The position numbers and the translations under genes are program-made. Positions 23,408 to 35,614 of a DNA stretch of 64,000 bases are shown here, one piece after another (position 1 is the first letter of the stretch; each line of letters starts with the position of its first letter). Under the pieces are notes generated by a model. The model did not search any database. It was not told the origin of the DNA and worked only from the letters and a program-made list of their open reading frames with translations. The stretch spans positions 1 to 64,000 of the forward strand of contig QUOL01000018.1 in assembly GCA_009761415.1 (NCBI GenBank), read 5' to 3'. This stretch comes from Sarcomyxa edulis (Eukaryota > Basidiomycota > Agaricomycetes > Agaricales > Mycenaceae).

Positions 23408-23967
23408 ATGACCCAGCTCATCGCTGCTCTCGCCATTGTTGGTCGCAGATTCCTTCCAAAGCTCGCCCATGCATCCCTCGTAGACATCTACCTACCTTTC
23501 AAACGTGCTCGAGCGATTCTAGGACCCGCCATGGACGCACTCCCGACTTTCCTCACGATTCCAGCTATCCTCTTCATCGTTGGACTCCTCAACACCATCT
23601 TTCCTCATGCCTCCCAGCTGTCCGAGTCATCAGGAGCCATACGTACCACCGCATGGGTTTCAGCAGTAGCTATTTATCCTTGTACTCGGCGTATTTCTGT
23701 CGCAGGCTTGCACTGAGCCAAGTGCATTACCCTTTCGAAACGCTGACCTGTTCTCAGACCTGCTCTCGGATATTCGGAATGCCTTGTTCGACACCTACTG
23801 CCCGTTCTCTTTGCTCTATTGCGGACCAAATCTCGAAATGTGCGAAAGACGAGCTCCTCGTGACCGTCCTCCTCATACTAGCTCAGACTCGAGCAAAAAA
23901 CAGAGAGACCCATAAGTATGGCTCGCTTGACCAAGCCCTCTGCTGCCCTGTCTGTCATCCTCAATGA
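23408..23967 (+). pseudogene. Possible DUF6535-like membrane protein remnant
   Basis: The frame from 23408 contains a segment KRAR...MDALPTFLTIPAILFIVGLL (residues about 33-60). It resembles the stretch before a transmembrane helix in basidiomycete DUF6535 proteins (a KRAR word, then a Leu-rich helix after ALPTLL). A second frame overlapping from 23653 carries a YPFETL word that fits the same family after a frame change. Only about 200 residues can be recovered, no upstream start region is seen, and two frames are needed, so this looks like a broken fragment. The assignment rests on memory of the family pattern. Confidence 0.35.
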
Positions 23968-24389
23968 GAAACAGAAGCTCGGCCTCCCCTTGCGTTTCTT
24001 TTTCGGTTGTCGGGATTATAGGTCGACGATGGAGAACGATGACGGTGCTTCGTATCCCAGATGGAGTTGAAACTCTCCGTTCTTGCTGTCGCCCGAAGCA
24101 AGATACTGCATCAATCCATGCGACTGGAGCATACCTAGGTGAGCTCTACACGCTATGGTTCCAACAATCGTTCAATTGACTTGACTTGGTTTGGCATCAA
24201 TTTCCCTGTATGCACTGCAGCTGGCAGAAATACGCTTATCAGCTGCGAGCGTCATAGTGTCGACCTTGGGCACTCTGTCTTTCTGCGAACTAGCACGGTC
24301 TTCCTTGTTCGTAATCATTGTCCCATCACAAAGAGCATCATCATTTCAACCTTGTACATACATAGATAACAAGTGGCTAACTGCAATTG

Positions 24390-25631
24390 CTAGGGCGCCT
24401 TTCCCGCTGATCCAAACAACTTGAAGAACCGTTCACACACGCTCGCAAATACCTCCGTAGCCTCCTCAATAGCTTCTGGGAAGGGTTTGGTACGAAGCGC
24501 CTCTGATAGATACTCGACATACGGATCCCGCGCCCAACTGTTCACATTGATCTACAAGTCGAGGCGTCAGAGCAGAGGTTAGAGGGTGATCGATAAACTA
24601 GAAGCAGCGAACCTTGCTGATACCGTTCTTGATACATTCAACGAACAATTCATCGGGGAGACTGTCCGTACCATGGAGACATAGGGGGATTTTACCGCGG
24701 AATGTCGATTGCAAGTCTTTCAAGCTATTGGGCAATCAAGGCACGCCACCATGTACAATGCATGCAGACTCACATATCTTGACGAAAGTTGGGAGGGTTG
24801 AGGTATGACCCGTGCAAGTTCCCGATACTCGGCGCTAGAATGACTGCGCCAGTGCTGGATGTATATCAGCTGGAATGCAATGTCTGCCAAGTGCGACGCA
24901 CCCCTCGATAAACTGGGTCGCCTTGGTGGGGTTTGTGAGTTTCGAGTCAGACATGACCCTTAGACCAGCCTCGCCGCCTTCCAAACGTCCGAGCTCAACC
25001 TCGACGGCAATACCGCATCGTGAAGCACGCTCGACGTGAGGTCGGGCAAAGGCGATGTTCTCTTCGTCTGTCTATAGTGCGTCCGAGGTTAGGAGTTAGG
25101 ATGGTTTACGGTGAGTAGATGAAACGCACATCGGCATGACTAGCATCGACCATGATACTGTCGAACGCAATTCCCTGCTCTGCGAGAGTGAGGGCGAGAT
25201 CGATGTCTTCGACGGTGGTGGCATGGTCGAGGTGGACGGCGATGGGTACCGATGCTTGATGTGCACTACCTCAGAAATGTGTTCACCTATCATTGCAAGG
25301 GATCACTGAAAGCCACTGGGTCACGAGCTGCCAGTTCACTCGCACCCAGGGCATCTCGATGGAAACTCACGCATTCAAACAGAACTGTAGAAATGGGCCT
25401 TTGCCGTAATGAAGGGTGACCGGGAAGAGCAGTAGCATGGCTGGACTCTTGTCTCTTTCTGCAGCTCGTACGAGGGCAATCACGGAATGTGCATCGTAGC
25501 TGCGCGACGTACCGTACGTTAATGAGGCGAGTTTTCCAAGTCGTCGTGGGTGCTCACCAAACTTGTGCTAGGATGCCATATCCTTCACGTTCTGCTTTTG
25601 CGAGGATCTGCAATGTGAGGTTTCCTTCCAT
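24390..25631 (-). CDS. Class II ketose-bisphosphate aldolase family protein
   Basis: The spliced minus-strand product starts MEGNLTLQILAKAEREGYG at 25631. The first intron is 25500-25557, with several short introns following. Family hallmarks seen in order: AQVCYDAHSV near the N terminus, AVHLDHATT (first zinc-ligand His region), FDSIMVDASHAD, AVEVELGRLEGGEAG, APSIGNLHGSY, LCLHGTDSLPDELF (second His region), and INVNSWARDPY, ending in CERFFKLFGSAGKAP with a TAG stop at 24390. These fit the class II fructose/tagatose-bisphosphate aldolase fold, which cleaves ketose bisphosphates using Zn2+. The exact substrate cannot be read. Fungal members of this subgroup are linked with sugar-acid breakdown. 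It is divergent with the neighbouring dehydrogenase across about 170 bp. An extra 5' exon cannot be excluded, because a CAG precedes the ATG. Confidence 0.85.
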
Positions 25632-25803
25632 CTGGCAGTGGCAGGTGAGAGTACCAACGTACCCACCTAGGGGTTCTCAAGTCGGCCACCTGATGGTCGC
25701 GTGAGTAGATGAGACACGGTTCCGGCCCGAGCTTAGCCGAAGTGTTCCTGCTTCTTCCCTCAATGTCCCACCGAGTGGCGGCGACTGCCTGCGTCTGTTC
25801 CCA
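25632..25803. promoter_or_regulatory. Short bidirectional promoter region
   Basis: Only about 172 bp separates the two divergent start codons of the aldolase (minus) and the SDR dehydrogenase (plus). Such a shared promoter usually means joint expression. I see no clear named operator site in it. Confidence 0.5.
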
Positions 25804-27023
25804 ATGGATGACATCCACAGAGACAGCGTCGTACTTATCACTGGTGCTTCTGGCTGGCTAGGAAGTCTCGTGAGCACACATCCAACCGCTTACTAACTCG
25901 ATACTCATCTACCCAACAGCTTGCATCTGCCCTCGCTGACGATCCGAAAACACCCAACTTGCATCTCATCGTCGCAGATATTGTTCAACCCAATGGACCC
26001 CAAGGCATCCCTTCGATCGCTCTCAAATGTGACTTGACAGACAAAGCACAAGTCGATGACCTGTTCACCACTCGGTTCGGTGTACCAGACACAGTCTATT
26101 GCATGCACGGAATCATGTCTCGAGGATCTGAGGACAATTTTGATCTAGGGTTAAAGGTACTCGCTGTCGTGTCTCTCTCTTCTCTCTCTAACGGATTGCA
26201 CAGGTCAACATCGATTCCGTTCGGATCGTTCTCGATGCTGCGCGTCACCACGGAGCAGCAGCAGGCGTTCTCATCAAATTCCTCTTCACATCGTCACTAG
26301 CTGTCTACGGAGGACCCTTGGTGAGTATACAGCACAACACAGCACGCACCCCCTAATCTACTGCCAGCCCAAGATCGTAACACCGGATACCATCGCAACC
26401 CCAGAAAGTGCATACGGTTGGGGTAAACTTGTCTCGGAGCTCTTTATCAACGAGTATACGAGAAGAGGTTTTGTTGATGGTCGGATCATGCGTCTTCCCA
26501 CCATCACTGTTCGTCCAGGCGTTCCCTCAGCAGCCACTTCCGCTTTTATATCCGGTACGTCCATCCACCACTCCCATTATCATCCACCTTCACCCTCTCC
26601 ACAGGCATCATCCGCGAGCCACTCAAAGGCCTCCAATCCACCTGCCCCATCGGCAACTCCCTCACCGCCCCAGAACTCGATCTCTCCTGCTGGCTCGCAA
26701 GCCCATCCACCACTATCAAGAACATCGTACACGCCAAACACGTCCCCGCATCCTCATTTCTTACACACACTCGTGTCGTCTTTCTCCCGGGCTTCACGGC
26801 CAGCGTCCGCGATGAGCTCGAGGCGTTGGAGACGGTAGCAGGGAAAGAGGCGCTGGGGCTCGTCAAGTTCAAGGACGATCCCACAAATCGGAGGATCGTG
26901 TCGTCTTGGCCTGCGAGGTTTGATAATACTTATCCCTTGAGTCTTGGGTTTGTCGTGGATGAGGGTGGCATGGTGCCGATTGTAGAGCAGTTTAGGAAGG
27001 ATGTATTGGCTGGCATTGTGTAA
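25804..27023 (+). CDS. D-erythronate dehydrogenase-like extended SDR
   Basis: Five exons (25804-25869, 25920-26156, 26204-26320, 26368-26554, 26605-27023) give about 341 residues. All four introns are 47-50 nt, GT-AG. The Rossmann motif TGASGWLG is at residues 13-20, the catalytic pair Tyr156-x3-Lys160 lies in YGWGK, and TSSLAVYGG precedes it. The segment RLPTITVRPGVPSAATSAFI and the C-terminal SSWPARFD...LGF block are typical of DenD, the NAD-dependent D-erythronate dehydrogenase within the NDP-sugar-epimerase-like SDRs. DenD oxidises D-erythronate to 2-dehydro-D-erythronate in four-carbon sugar-acid use. A class II aldolase next door supports a sugar-acid route, but the substrate is inferred from family resemblance. 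Confidence 0.85.
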
Positions 27024-27322
27024 TGGTGAGTGCCACATCTGTAGATACCTCATACGTACCGGAGCTGATTATCTCGAAGTTCCATGTAAACGTAGGGAAT
27101 CAAATATTGTATTTTTCCTCATCTATGACGTGCGTGAGCTTTGTTTCCGGACTACTGAACTCGCATAGTGGTCTTGTACTCTCATTTCAATTTCCGCACT
27201 CACCATCCAATCATCGCCATCCACTCACCGCTATCCAATCAACTCCCATGTGCCATGTGCTAAGTCACGAGACCATATTTAAACTCCCATTCTCTCTTTG
27301 ACATGGTCTCTCTACCACCAAC

Positions 27323-28249
27323 ATGTCCGACTACACTCCCTCCTTCGAATCCCACCAACGATACATCGAAACTAACCAACGTATCCAGAAATGGCTTAAC
27401 GAGACTCTGGCACACACTGCCGAGTTTTGCGACCCTAATAACGGCATGCCACTCCCCGCATCTACTCGTGCCACCCAACACTCTCAGACACCATCCGTCT
27501 CCCGGCTCAAGGAGATCTTCTCTCGTTCAGTTCTCATCAACTACCAGCATGCCACAACATCGCCATCCCGAATTCCAACCCTGTCTCGCCAACTTCCCTC
27601 GCCAAAACGCCAAAACACCCAATCTCCCTACTCCGCACTCTTAACACCCCACTCCGAGCGTCATCCCCCCATCGCATCAGACTCATATCAATACACCCCC
27701 TCAGAACGCGCCAATGTCATGGGACGTATGTACGCCGAACTAGGCAGCTACCCTCCGCGACCGCGCTACCCTCTATCCTCCTCCACATCCGTCGACGCGT
27801 TTCGCGCCGTCCTCGCTCGCGCACCAGCTTCCCCTCTAGATATCGGAATGAGGATGATATACAGTAATGCCACTGGGACACCGGTTCACTTCTGGGGCGA
27901 CGAGTATATGGATGGATTGTTCCAGGCTCTGATCGACGTCATCCATGAACATGGGCTCGGGGAGTATGGGTGGGAGAGTGCGCGTTGGGAGGTATATGAC
28001 AAGGTATGTCGATATTCGCTTCGACCAAATCTTTCATCTAATCAGTGTTTCTAGTATTCGAAGTGCATCGGAGGGGTTAGATACATCCGAACAGGCCCGG
28101 GCGCACAAGGACTGTGGCACGATGACGCGAAGGATTGGTTACGGGGTTATATCAAGCCTTCGAGGGATTTTCTGTTGACGGTCAGGAGAGACCAATGCTC
28201 GATGAAGGGAGGCGTTTACAACAGGATGCTTCCCGTGGTCACTTTCTAG
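27323..28249 (+). CDS. Conserved hypothetical protein, paralogue of the gene at 35615-36609
   Basis: Two exons (27323-28003 and 28055-28249) give 291 residues. I do not recognise the family. The N-terminal half is rich in Ser, Pro and Thr and probably disordered. The C-terminal half holds ELGSYPPRP, a VDAFRAVLARAP...SP block, WGDEYMDGLFQALIDVI and RWEVYDK. The second exon encodes YSKCIGGVRYIRTG, WHDDAKDWLRG and GVYNRMLPV near the end. Every one of these blocks, and the intron position after VYDK, is shared with the inverted paralogue 7.4 kb away. There is no signal peptide or membrane segment. The start at 27323 gives the N terminus most like the paralogue in its Gln/Lys-rich helix. Confidence 0.75.
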
Positions 28250-29888
28250 ACAAGACTTCGTCAATCGATGTAATCCTTATGTCACTATGTACTGTCCTGC
28301 TTACTAAAAATCGACGATAATTTCTACCTGTATCACGACAAGGCTTCCCGAATGCAGGGTGATGTCCATTGTAGAAATGAGTCCTCCAGCCCTGAACGAA
28401 TTCGATACGACAATCATTGTGAACGCATTTCGGTGTGGTATATAGACCAGAACCTCAGGCGAAGTCATATTCGCGTCAGAGCGCTTCGCATGGGGCAGTA
28501 CGTTCCATCGTCAAGAGCCATAGAGAGGACGGGAACAACACATTTCGCGATGGGATGGTAGAAAGTTGGTGGCATTCCAGGTTACGGCGAAGTGGGACAG
28601 TCTGAATTGCCAGCGACACATGTTCCAGTGGAGCGACAAGAGAAAGAGCTACATTTCGAGCTCTCCTTCCCTCCGATTCTCACTATCCAACTCCACTCTT
28701 CCCCTACTTACCACAAAACGCACATTCCTCCGTGGTCAAGATCCTGTGAGACATGAATCGATTAGCATGGTGACTTGGCATGAGAGAGCATCGCACCAGA
28801 CGTAGATACTCACCGAGATTCACAGATCTTAGCGGCCAAACTCGAGCATCGATCGCCAACTGAGCAGTTTCTGTGCGAAGCTCATAGAGAGGTCCGGTTC
28901 GAGTTCGAGCACCATGCAGTCCTGCTCCCGATGCAGGCTTTGATCCTCGAGTGTTCGAACTTGAGCGCTGAAGAGCTTCGACAGCAAGTACAGAAAGCAG
29001 ACACGTTCCGAGATGACGACACAGTAAATTGACGTGCAAGTAGGTGGATTCAAGGAACGAAAGGACGTGATGCAGAGAGAACAAGATGAGGACAATCGAA
29101 AGAAACCTAATCATTATTGTCAGTCGTGAGTCTACTAAGAGAGGAGGAAGGAAGACGACGTACCGGACGGAAAGCGGATTGAGTTCAAAGACGATCAAAA
29201 TCGGATACAGACGAAAAGACATATGTCATCGCATCAATCTCTGCAGGTCAGGATAGACAAGTGTTACTATCGTCGCCGATTACACGTTCGAGGGAACAGT
29301 CAGCTCACTGAGATCGGTGAGGACGGATATATGGGCGAGTCGAAGTACGATTCGTTCGGAAATTGAAACGTCGATTAAATTCGCCACAGGCGTTCAGGCA
29401 TTTTGTCGAGATGCAGGTATATCGCAAAATCCGAATCAGTCGTTTGACTACGAGCTCTGGTTCCACGGTGTCAACCTCAGAGATCGATACGTCGAAGCCG
29501 TCTTGCGCTTGCAGCCGTCCTTCCCCGAAGGAATGAGATGCTCATGAGTAATGATGGTCGACTGAAGATGATGGTCGACTGAGAGTTGCAGAGATAGTCT
29601 CTGCTCAGAGTTACAAAGTCAGTGCGACGCAGGGCAACAAAATCTCGGACAAAGATTCGGAAATGATAGAAAAACTGAAAGATGTTTGTCTACGGCGACG
29701 AGAAAAAGCAAGCCTCTTCCGTGATAATAAATAAATTAAATTGACATGCTCGAAAGTAGATCTCAATCTAGAGTCTACATTTGAGAAAATCCGTCCATTG
29801 AACAACCACGCATCGACCATGAGGGGTTGTCAACTTTTGAGTGAAATCGTACAAATCCGCTCCCTCCCTCCGAGTCGCCACCACTCGT
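28250..29888. other. No gene recognised
   Basis: Scattered open frames occur on both strands (for example 28704-29222 minus, with a hydrophobic N terminus, and 29317-29547 plus). None shows a family pattern or a convincing exon set. The stretch is likely intergenic or eroded. Confidence 0.45.
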
Positions 29889-32481
29889 TCAAGCTACTGC
29901 ATTGACATGAGCTTCGGCCTCCTTCTCCTTGACCTCCTGTTCTTTAGCAGGCTTGCGAACGCCATCCGCGGACATTCCATCGAGAGGTTCACCGGCCAAA
30001 TTGACGTTCTCCACAGCGTTCTGCTGGTCTCCGAGGTACCAATTCGGCATAAATAGAGAGATGATCAAAGGAAGGACGGCGATGCATGTTGATGCAATAA
30101 CCATCGTCCGCATGACGTCGCTATAAGCTATTGGGAATCATCAGCATCACGGAACATGCGGAACGACTGCACAAAGCAACGTACCACTGATAACACCCTG
30201 TCGTGTCGGGTCGGAGTGGAGAAGGGCAGTAACGGATGTGATGTCACCATAGAGAGTATCGCGCTCTGTTTGGGAGAGGGCCGGAAGGTAGTGGGCCATC
30301 TTTCCAGGCATCGTATTCGACCAGATGGATCCAGCTGCAAGAACCGCAAGGATTCAGGATACAGGCAATACATTGATGTGAGCCACCACGCACCGATAGC
30401 TTGACCAACAGCCCCACCGATCTCCGTCAACAAGAGCACCAAAGCAGTGGCGATACCTACATCAGCATGGGGTACCGATGCCTGGGCACCAACCTGGATG
30501 GAGACGGCTGCCATACCTCCACCGATACCCTGGAGGAGTTGAGTCCACACTACTTCTGCATCCGAAGCGTTGGCTCCACGAGAGTGGATCATGATACCGG
30601 CACCACTGTGAAATGAATTCAGTCATGTAGCACAGTACAGACGCAACGCGGGTAGACGTACAGAAGACGAATGGCAAGACCGACCACAAGAAGGGACTAA
30701 ACATGGAGATCCATGAGCACGGTGGAGAAAGGATGTTAAACTAATATGCTGACCTTGTATCGGTGTAGATATCTCATGGCGATACCTGCTGAGATACCGA
30801 ATATAGTCAACGCAACTGTCTGGGTCTCGGAGAAATACGTGTCGTTGACGAGAGACCTGAAGATTCAAAGACGTCACAAACTGGTAGAAACAAGAAGAAT
30901 AAACCGTGCACATACCAATCTTTGACAACAATGACGAACGAATAGAGGTACGTGTAATTCAGGTAGAACGAGACCTAAAGACTCGAGATTAACAACACAA
31001 GTACGAATGACAGAGAAGAAAATTCGACGTACATAATCGAAGAATCCGATCCATGCTGCACCCATAACACTTCCGTTTCTCAAGAACCTCATGGCGAGAA
31101 CGGGGTGTTTCGCGAACTTGTAATCCCATACACCGACGACGGGAAGGAGACAGCAACCAATGACAACCATAGCGATCATCGAGGCTAGAATAGTATCAGC
31201 AAGATTGCACTGAAGGAATAGAGGAAAAGGACGCACGATTGTGCCATTTGCCCTTCGCGGTAGAGACGAGAGTCAATGGCAGAAGGATCAGAGCGACAGC
31301 AGCGGCTAATAGCACTAGTCCAACTACATCGAGAGCCTCTGTGACATCATAAATTTTGCGCCAGATGGACCTGTGGTCGGCTTCTTCGGGAGCTGCGACA
31401 GCAGATGGACCGATAGTAATGTCAGGTGCAAGTCCAAGCTTGGCAGCCTTGCGCTCTGACCACAAAAGTGTGATGACGAGGGGGCCAATGGAAACAGGTA
31501 TCAAAATGGCGAACATGCCGTCTACGAAATATATCAGCTCTCTGTACGCACATGGAGGCAAGACCGTACTCACATCCCCATCTCCACCCTGAGTGTTCGA
31601 CGATACTAGCACTGATGTTACTTCCGACGAAGGCATTGATGATGAATGGTAGGGACGTCATTGATGAGACCATGCCACGGTAGGAAAGGGTCGTGATATC
31701 GGCGATGATGATTTGCATCAATAGTTGTAGACCGGTGTATCCACTACGATTTCCGAATTAGCGAGCAATGATGGGATCATAGCTGATCAACGTACACGGC
31801 GTAGATGATGATACCTCCGGCGACTGTTCCTACGCTGTGAGCTGAAGCAATAACGATGTATCCTATATAGGAAGTCCTGTGTGAGCATCAGGCAGAAGAG
31901 ACATGATTGGAAGAACGGACCAACGACATAGAATATCACTGGAATACTGTCAATCAAGGGCTCATATCAATAAATAGGAAAAGATACTCACAGACAGCAA
32001 GGTAAGCCGTTCCTCGGGATCCTACATCTGCAATTTTGGCGATGACGGGCTTGCCAACCGCGACTGCGAGGGAGAAATGAGGATCCAGGTGACGAACAGA
32101 AACGCACTACTCACCAATGATGGACTGCGCAACCTGGATTGTACTAATGAGCGTATGGTCTCCAAAACTCGACGTCGCATAGGCCAAGTACGTGTACGTC
32201 GTCGTTCCATCAAGCGAGTAAATGTACGCTGCTAGACCGATACTATTCACCAGCCACGTCAATAACGCAATCTTCGAGGATACCAAAAAAACGCACCTGA
32301 TGAAAAGGCACCACTTGGAGTACTTTCCAAAGACCTTCTCCGACGCCTCTACCCTTCTAACACCCAGATGAGCTGCATCTGCGGTCAGCTTGGGTTTTTC
32401 ACCAGGCAACGAACCAGCCTCGAAATCGTGTCCAGCGTCACGCGAAGCGACGTCCTCGTTGGAATGCTTTGTGAGAGACAT
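29889..32481 (-). CDS. Siderophore-iron MFS transporter (SIT/ARN type)
   Basis: The spliced minus-strand product starts at 32481 (MSLTKHSNEDVASRD) and ends at 29889 with a charged tail KEQEVKEKEAEAHVNAVA. About ten short introns are present, the first at 32243-32296. Family signatures in order: GLAAYIYSLDGTTTYTYLAYATSSFG, QVAQSIIG, KPVIAKIADVGSRGTAYL, ADITTLSYRGMVSSMTSLPFI, NAFVGSNI, HSGWRWGYGMFAILIPV, a large cytosolic loop, QLLQGIGGG, GQAIG, WSNTMPGKMAHYLP and YGDITSVTALL. These are typical of fungal siderophore-iron:H+ symporters (14 transmembrane helices, plasma membrane or endosome), which import Fe3+-siderophore complexes. The cargo siderophore cannot be predicted. Two iron-type GATA sites lie upstream. 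Confidence 0.9.
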
Positions 32482-32568
32482 GGGGAGGGAACGGGCAAGA
32501 ACGAAACATAGCGTGTCTAGAGTTGTCTTATAGAAAAAGATGGGAGAAAGGGCGGGACGTCGCGATCA

Positions 32569-32577
32569 ATCTGATAA
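32569..32577 (+). promoter_or_regulatory. ATCTGATAA iron-GATA site 1
   Basis: This is an exact match to ATCWGATAA, the site bound by fungal iron-responsive GATA repressors (SreA/Urbs1 group). It lies 88 bp upstream of the siderophore transporter start. Confidence 0.6.
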
Positions 32578-32600
32578 CGGGTTGATGTCCCCATCTCGTT

Positions 32601-32609
32601 ATCTGATAA
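32601..32609 (+). promoter_or_regulatory. ATCTGATAA iron-GATA site 2
   Basis: A second exact ATCTGATAA, in the same orientation and 32 bp from the first, lies 120 bp upstream of the transporter start. Paired sites are common in genes repressed by iron. Confidence 0.6.
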
Positions 32610-35600
32610 ATGTTCAACCCTTTTTTGGATTTCATCATCAGATTAGATCAAATCCTTGCCGGTGCGAAGATCGTACGTTCCAGCTACCTAAAAAAAAGTA
32701 TTGTGCAACTTGGGGGATAAGTAACTCAGCCTGTGCCTGTTGACAAACTCGCGACTTTGAATCTAGGTTTGGTTTCTTAAACTAGACTCAAAGGGTACCA
32801 AGTTGACACCAAGAAGTGCCAGGAAGTACCAAGAGTGCAAAGCCTGCGCGTCACGGTTTAACCCAAGTCTAGCAAAGTTTAACAGAGTTTAACCTCTCCT
32901 TGAACATCCTCGATCGGTCGATTTTTCATCCGTTCCGACCGCCATGTACGTGCCTGTGTCAATATTTATATTTCTCAACTCTCCAGCAGCCATCGCAAGT
33001 TCGTGGACGTTGCACCCGACTGATTGATGGGGAGGATCCTCAGGACAACAACCAACGAAACAATCAATCTGGACGTTAGTCGAAGGTTTAGACCAGATTA
33101 AGAGTCCTGCTTTTTGTCCAGTAGAGCGGTAACGCGCCGGCTGCTCTGCATCGGAAGTTCAGTTCTCGCCAATACCAAACGATTTCAGGACTTTCGCGTA
33201 CAGTTGGGAAACCATGTTTAGCTTTGGGTTGGGCTCGGCCACCGATGAAAGAGCATTTGTCTGCGCTAGATGCCATAGATCGGCTGGGGGTCATCTTACG
33301 AGCGAGAGGCATAGTGCGAGGACGCGCCAAACTCACTGGGATTCGTCGTTGGGTCTTTTATCGACGTTATAGATGCAAGTAAGAGGTCCGGTCAATCATG
33401 GTCAATCCTGTGCGTTGTATTTTGCACCGGTGATTAACCATACCCATGGCCGACGGGGAGGGGTACAAGGAAAGGAAAGCTGGGCGGTTCTCGTGTGAGA
33501 TGAGATTCAAGAGGTGACTGGGGTAAGGTACACCGAATCTCGATCATCCATGTGGACGAAAACTTGAGCGGGGCCTGGCAAGAGCTTCAAGATGCTTCAC
33601 GACAACTTCACGAGGCTTCAGAGCGTATGAAAAGTGGCGTATCGTTCTGGAGTTGAGCCTAGAAGGATGGATATGCTGTAAATAATGAGGTGGCATGGCC
33701 ATGGATTACTGCGTTTCTCGTTTTCATCAGGGACTCGTAGTCGGTAGCGGATAGAATGCGCAGTAAGGCTGCAATTTGCCCTAGATTTCGCGAAATGAAA
33801 GTGAAATGAAAAGCAGATCTCGTATGTGGGCGCCCTGAATATTCCAAATCTGCACTACGAATTGGAAACACATGGCGATGGTGTCAGCTCACCTGAGTAG
33901 TATTCGGCCTAGCTGTTATTCTACGTGGAGAGTTATGGAAGTATTTATTGAGGAATGTGCTAATGACAGAAGAGTTCCTTGTGAAACAGTGATGCTTAAT
34001 GCTGAGTTCATCGACAAGTATTTCTATTCTGAAGATAGAGATGACGAAGAGATGAGAAGAGCCGAGGACGATCGTACCAGGCGAAAAAAACTTTGCCGAG
34101 CAGTTGCCGAGGGCTCTTTGCATCCTTGCCTTAGATGTAAATAATTTTGCACTGCTTTCCTCGTTCCGAGATTTGACGATTTTTTCTCATCATTTTCATC
34201 ATTTTCATCGTGGACATCCTTCCCTTTCATCGCGCGACAGGACATCCTGGTTGAACCCCGTCGAACCTTTGGTATCGACATGAGTGATTCTAGGGAATCA
34301 AAACCTGCCTTCAAAATCGAATCTCAGCGGACACTGCAGGCTCGTCGAGGTTTGTCGTGTCTCATCTGAAATCAGGAGTTGATCAGTCTGCTTCCGAGTT
34401 CACAGGCCTCGCAATATCTCGTACTACTTTCCCTATGGGATGAGACTATGTGAGTTGATTGGGTCTATTTCTCCGTTACAACTTCCGACTCGTTGTCTAT
34501 GGTCATGATGACACCTTTTTTTTTACTGTATAACTGAACGTCGACGTCTCGAACGCCGGCGTTTTGAGGTTAACTTTCTACAACGGTATCTGAACCATTT
34601 TATTCTCTGCATTGTTGCCTTGCCTTTAATACTCTCGATTCTCCGATAATGACAGCGGGTTCTTACAGGTGGAAATTATACATCTCACATCGCCATGTAG
34701 ATTATGGAAAGCTGAATCATGAAATCACTCAGATACGTACACCCTTCATGCTTCTTACCGCACCTCAATCTCGCTGTCCTGGATCGGTTCGGAATAGAGC
34801 GAGGATGTGTAGTTGATATGTGCCACTGGTCTTATCACAGCATCCGATTTCGTGAATGTCGTCTCACAAGCCAATCGATCATGTCGATCTGTCTAGATCT
34901 CTTCGTAACGTGGTCGAAATAAACTTGACCATAGTCCAAGGAGTTTGTACAAAGCAGAATGTCTACTCGATGATAATTCTCTCAAGCACAGTCGGATATT
35001 TCTCGACGTACAGACCTCAACAGCGCTCGATTTGATATCCAATTCAAGACGTTCAATGTACAAGGTGATTGGGATACTTGGATCTTTGCAACTTCTCGAG
35101 CGCAACTTCTTCGAACGCGCATGCTGGCCGTATAACACGAACGATTCGAAAGCTCCAAGTCTCGAAGGCGTTCGCTTTCAATTGTGAGGCCTGGAAGTGT
35201 GAACAAGTTGAGGATGTATCCCAGATCAGGCTAATTGATCTTTCAAGTGTCGTATGTTATGACAAACTCGATGTTTTGGAACGAGCATACTAATTGAGTA
35301 TGCTGATCACCAACGCGTGAAAGGAAGGGCAGCGATGTTTTCGACGCTGCATGTTTCGCATCAAGGTGAAACCCACACTGGAGTCGAGTATAGAAAGCTC
35401 GAATATGGTCGACATTCAGTACTTAGGGCTCAAGCTTGCAAGTCAACTGCAAGAATCGGATTCTCGTTTGTTGGGGCCGCCCTGAAGCGTCATGGTGAGC
35501 AGGTCATGGACGGGAATTCCTAGTTCGTCCTAAATCCGACCGGGAGGTTCACGCTGATTTCCAGGTTTCGAAGCATTGGATTTATTAGATAGTACAGATT

Positions 35601-35614
35601 TTGTCTCGTTTGTG
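32610..35614. other. No gene recognised
   Basis: Only short unrelated frames are seen (for example 33088-33336 minus and 33872-34144 plus, the latter with an acidic DRDDEEMRRAEDD run). Parts around 33870-35500 are AT-richer and may be eroded genes. No family could be named. Confidence 0.45.

Noticed and set aside
28704..29222. 172-residue minus-strand frame with a hydrophobic start.
   Set aside because: No family pattern, a likely intron-like stretch inside, and no paralogue in the window.
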